From contig CBDUBU010000019.1 in assembly GCA_965365465.1 (NCBI GenBank), positions 1-26,125 on the forward strand: DNA of 26,125 nt, read 5' to 3'. Both the position numbers and the translations under genes were made by a program. This DNA is from CBDUBU01 sp965365465. GTDB taxonomy: Bacteria; Bacteroidota; Rhodothermia; Rhodothermales; DASSAV01. The notes under the pieces were generated by a model. It saw nothing but the letters and a program-made list of their open reading frames with translations. It was not told the origin of the DNA and did not search any database. Shown piece after piece: positions 23,905-26,125 of the stretch (position 1 is its first letter; the number at the start of each line of letters is the position of its first letter).

Positions 23905-25833
23905 TTACGTTCGCTTGCTGCGCGAAGCCTCATAGCGCCGCGAGATCGTTTCCTGCAACTCGGAAACCGCAGAAAAAGCATTCCTCAGAAGATTCTGCTG
24001 GACCTTGCGCAGGGCAAAAGGTTCGATCCGGTTGTCGATCCGCTCTCCGGCTTCAAAGGCGCGTAGCTGGTCTTCGAGACGAAAGTCTACCAGAAAACGA
24101 TAGGACTCTATCGTCTGCTCCAGGATCTTTCCGATGTCCGGGAAAGCTTCTGCTGCTTTTCGCAACCTGTCGAAGGTATTGGTCGATTCCAGATAGCGCA
24201 TCTCAAGCGCCAGCACGCGGGCAACGTTCACCACAGGCAGTGCTCCACGTTCTCGAATGTCAAACGTGTTCCGGTTTTCACCCGACCTGTCCAGTACGAA
24301 CCTGCGGAAAAACGAAATAGGAGGTCGGTTTTCGAGCGCAGCAGCAGCAATAAGCGACAGGAATTTACGATCCGGATCCATAGCCTGTATGTTCAGCGCA
24401 TCAACAATGTCCAGTTTGAGTTCTTCTACGAGCGTATTCTCACCATAAATACCTCGCAGATCAAAGAACGGTGGCGCAATGGAGAGCGCCGACGGTTCGG
24501 CCTGAAGGATCCACTCGCGGTACATCCTCTTCCAGTTACGAAGTGAGTTTCGCCAGCGCGGGTCGCGTGCAACGACCTCGCTCATCGTAAATCCGCAAGA
24601 CTCCAGCGCATCATTTGCTCGTTCAGCGATGAGATTGAACCAACGTTCGGCCTGTTCCGCTTCTTTGTCCGACGCAGGATTGGCATAGAGCAGTCCGTTA
24701 TGCTGTTGCGAATTCAGCGCCATTTCCTGACGACCGCCACTCCCGAAACGCAACCACACCCACGGCAGATCGACGCGCAGATCAGGATGCTTCGAGCGAA
24801 GTTCGCGTTCCACCAGATCCAGCACGCGAATAGCCAGATTGTCATAGATAACCGCCATGATCCCGTTAATCATCTCCGGCTGCACGCCCTGACGGTATAG
24901 CCTCAGTAACTGCTCGCTGGTCTGCGCACGAATGCTGACCAGTTCCGATACCGAGGGCGCGTTCTCGATGCGCTGAACCGTAGCGACGGGATCCTGGCCG
25001 CGAAAATGCGCTACGTCGCGGTCAGTAAGCACTCCCACAGGCTCATCGGTCTGGCCGTTGCGCTGCATAATGATCAGCCGGTTCACCTTCCGGTCGAGCA
25101 TAACCATCATGGCCTCGAAAAGCGAAGCCTCCGCCGCTACTGTCACGACGGGAGTAGTCATCAAACGCCGCACCGGGGTATCGGGAGACTGGCCCCGCGC
25201 CACCAGCTTGTTGCGCAGGTCTCCATCGGTCATAATTCCCAGTAACTTTCCATCATTCATCACCAGAACAGAGTCTACACTCTCGCGCCGCATAATCCGG
25301 GCCGCCTGTTGCGCCGTGACTTCAGGAGCACACGTCACTAGCTCCCTGTGTACAAACTGATTTATCCTGCGACTGAACAGCAAGTGGGCGCCCGTAACGT
25401 CCATTTCCATCCCAAGATGGCGAACGTAGCGTTTGATGTCGCTCTCGAAGAAAGAGGCAAAATCTTCGTACTTGTCATAAAGTGACTGAAACCGTTCACC
25501 CTTCAACACAGCGCATACGGTCGGCTCGACCGCTTTGGCCTCATAAATGGCAACGCCTCCCTTAACCAGATTGAATGATCCGAAGAAATCACCTTCGCCG
25601 CATTTGTCTACCAGTCGCTGCGTATCCAGATCCATCAGACGGACTACCCCGGACTCGACGATATACAACCCTCGCGGCGTGGCGCTTCCCTGCGCCATCA
25701 ACACTTCTCCCGGACTGAAGTACTCAATGGATACGTCTGTGAGAATACTATTCCGTTCTTCTGCCGGAAGGCGGTCAAAAGGGGGTGTATTCTCCAGAAG
25801 AGTGCGCAGCCGATCCGTGATAGCCGATGTCAT
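23905..25833 (-). CDS. cNMP-binding / CBS-pair / DUF294 protein
   Basis: The 642-residue cytoplasmic protein has four parts: a cyclic-nucleotide-binding-like domain (about 20-130, with GLYIVESGVVRLMDL and GEGDFFGSFNLV), two CBS motifs (about 165-285), a DUF294 nucleotidyltransferase-like domain (about 300-440) and a helical DUF294 C-terminal domain (about 460-625). Such proteins often lie next to acs and are thought to sense nucleotides and influence acetate use. The arginine usual in the cNMP phosphate-binding loop is absent. In the nucleotidyltransferase domain GSGGRQE (364-370) is present, but the metal-binding Asp pair that family members show as a DQD-like motif is replaced by SQQHNG (375-380). 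The domain is therefore probably not catalytic. Start ATG 25833. Confidence 0.88.
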   Translation of the reverse strand: MTSAITDRLRTLLENTPPFDRLPAEERNSILTDVSIEYFSPGEVLMAQGSATPRGLYIVESGVVRLMDLDTQRLVDKCGEGDFFGSFNLVKGGVAIYEAKAVEPTVCAVLKGERFQSLYDKYEDFASFFESDIKRYVRHLGMEMDVTGAHLLFSRRINQFVHRELVTCAPEVTAQQAARIMRRESVDSVLVMNDGKLLGIMTDGDLRNKLVARGQSPDTPVRRLMTTPVVTVAAEASLFEAMMVMLDRKVNRLIIMQRNGQTDEPVGVLTDRDVAHFRGQDPVATVQRIENAPSVSELVSIRAQTSEQLLRLYRQGVQPEMINGIMAVIYDNLAIRVLDLVERELRSKHPDLRVDLPWVWLRFGSGGRQEMALNSQQHNGLLYANPASDKEAEQAERWFNLIAERANDALESCGFTMSEVVARDPRWRNSLRNWKRMYREWILQAEPSALSIAPPFFDLRGIYGENTLVEELKLDIVDALNIQAMDPDRKFLSLIAAAALENRPPISFFRRFVLDRSGENRNTFDIRERGALPVVNVARVLALEMRYLESTNTFDRLRKAAEAFPDIGKILEQTIESYRFLVDFRLEDQLRAFEAGERIDNRIEPFALRKVQQNLLRNAFSAVSELQETISRRYEASRSKRT

Positions 25834-26070
25834 GAATTGCTATTCTCGTTGATTGATAACCAGCGCAGCGACAACACCGGGCCGCCGCTCGCTTCCTCTG
25901 CATGAAGCAGAAAACCCTGTCTAAACGCGCCGGAAAGATAGGTTTGAAGCAATGAAGAATCTACGACAGAAAAGTATCTATCAGAAGATAAGACTTCTCA
26001 GGGACTCTCCGGCAGGTTGTGCAAGCCGCTTCAGACTGATACCCGCCCCTGGCTTCCCTGTCCTTATGAG
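25834..26070. other. Non-coding region upstream of the DUF294 gene
   Basis: No convincing gene is seen here. A hairpin-like sequence lies around 25971-25995 (TATCT and AGATA arms flanked by AAG/CTT, with an internal bulge). On the minus strand it is followed by TTTTCTG, so it might end a transcript entering from beyond the right edge. The promoter of the DUF294 gene should also lie here but cannot be assigned. Confidence 0.3.
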
Positions 26071-26125
26071 TTTTTTTGCGGTTTATTGCGGATTTTCTGC
26101 GGTTTATTGCGGTTTATTGCGGTTT
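26071..26125. repeat. Tandem repeat of about 10 bp, running off the right edge
   Basis: After a run of seven T residues the sequence GCGGTTTATT repeats. Units start at 26078, 26088 (a variant, GCGGATTTTCT, 11 bases), 26099, 26109 and 26119 (cut by the edge). This is at least 4.7 copies of a 10-bp unit, close to one helical turn. It is in non-coding sequence about 245 bases upstream of the DUF294 start. Array length beyond the window is unknown. Confidence 0.85.

Noticed and set aside
25952..26125. Plus-strand frame from ATG 25952 open through the right edge (58 codons)
   Set aside because: The predicted peptide changes register through the 10-bp repeats, has no recognisable features and no stop in view; probably chance openness, though the end cannot be seen.
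26071..26125. CRISPR array at the right edge
   Set aside because: Units are only 10-11 bases and adjoin directly without unique spacers, so it is a simple tandem repeat.

Overview
The window carries about twenty protein genes, almost wall to wall, and reads as chromosomal core sequence from a Gram-negative bacterium. A TonB-dependent receptor, a LytS-type kinase paired with a LytTR regulator, exported PAP2 phosphatases and generally weak Shine-Dalgarno sequences point to the Bacteroidota in the broad sense, probably near the Rhodothermia (Salinibacter/Rhodothermus side). This placement is inference from gene content, not from a marker alignment. I see no rRNA, tRNA, CRISPR array, insertion sequence or phage gene.

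Layout. Bases 1-7193 are all on the minus strand. Read in the direction of transcription they are pgsA, pyrE, cinA and recA (lipid synthesis, pyrimidine salvage/synthesis, CinA, recombination), then an exported PAP2 phosphatase, a degenerate squalene/phytoene synthase-like protein, purM and the start of plsY, which is cut by the window edge. A 337-base gap with the dnaK upstream region follows, then dnaK (+) with a strong terminator and tatD (-). From 10543 to 18619 everything is on the plus strand: a large PDZ/multi-TM/GAF/LytS kinase, its LytTR response regulator, a SpoIID-type cell-wall protein, a TonB-dependent receptor and Sua5. From 18640 to the end the genes are again on the minus strand. 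In transcription order they are a cNMP/CBS/DUF294 protein, acs (acetyl-CoA synthetase), a methyltransferase, a FAD oxidoreductase and a second exported PAP2 phosphatase. The right edge runs into a roughly 10-bp tandem repeat.

How the genes fit together. pgsA-pyrE-cinA-recA looks like the widespread pgsA-cinA-recA neighbourhood with pyrE inserted. The kinase and regulator form a two-component system whose nearest downstream gene is an exported peptidoglycan-acting protein, so a cell-envelope role is plausible. acs and the DUF294 protein are a recurring acetate-metabolism pair. The methyltransferase and FAD oxidoreductase resemble the tailoring pair that usually accompanies a type III polyketide synthase, but no such synthase is in the window.

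Most worth a second look: the PDZ-bearing LytS kinase; two proteins that keep a known enzyme fold but have lost its metal-binding residues (the squalene synthase-like protein and the DUF294 nucleotidyltransferase domain); a 16-bp direct repeat upstream of recA; the orphan tailoring pair; and the terminal tandem repeat. I did not find a convincing wholly new multi-gene system.
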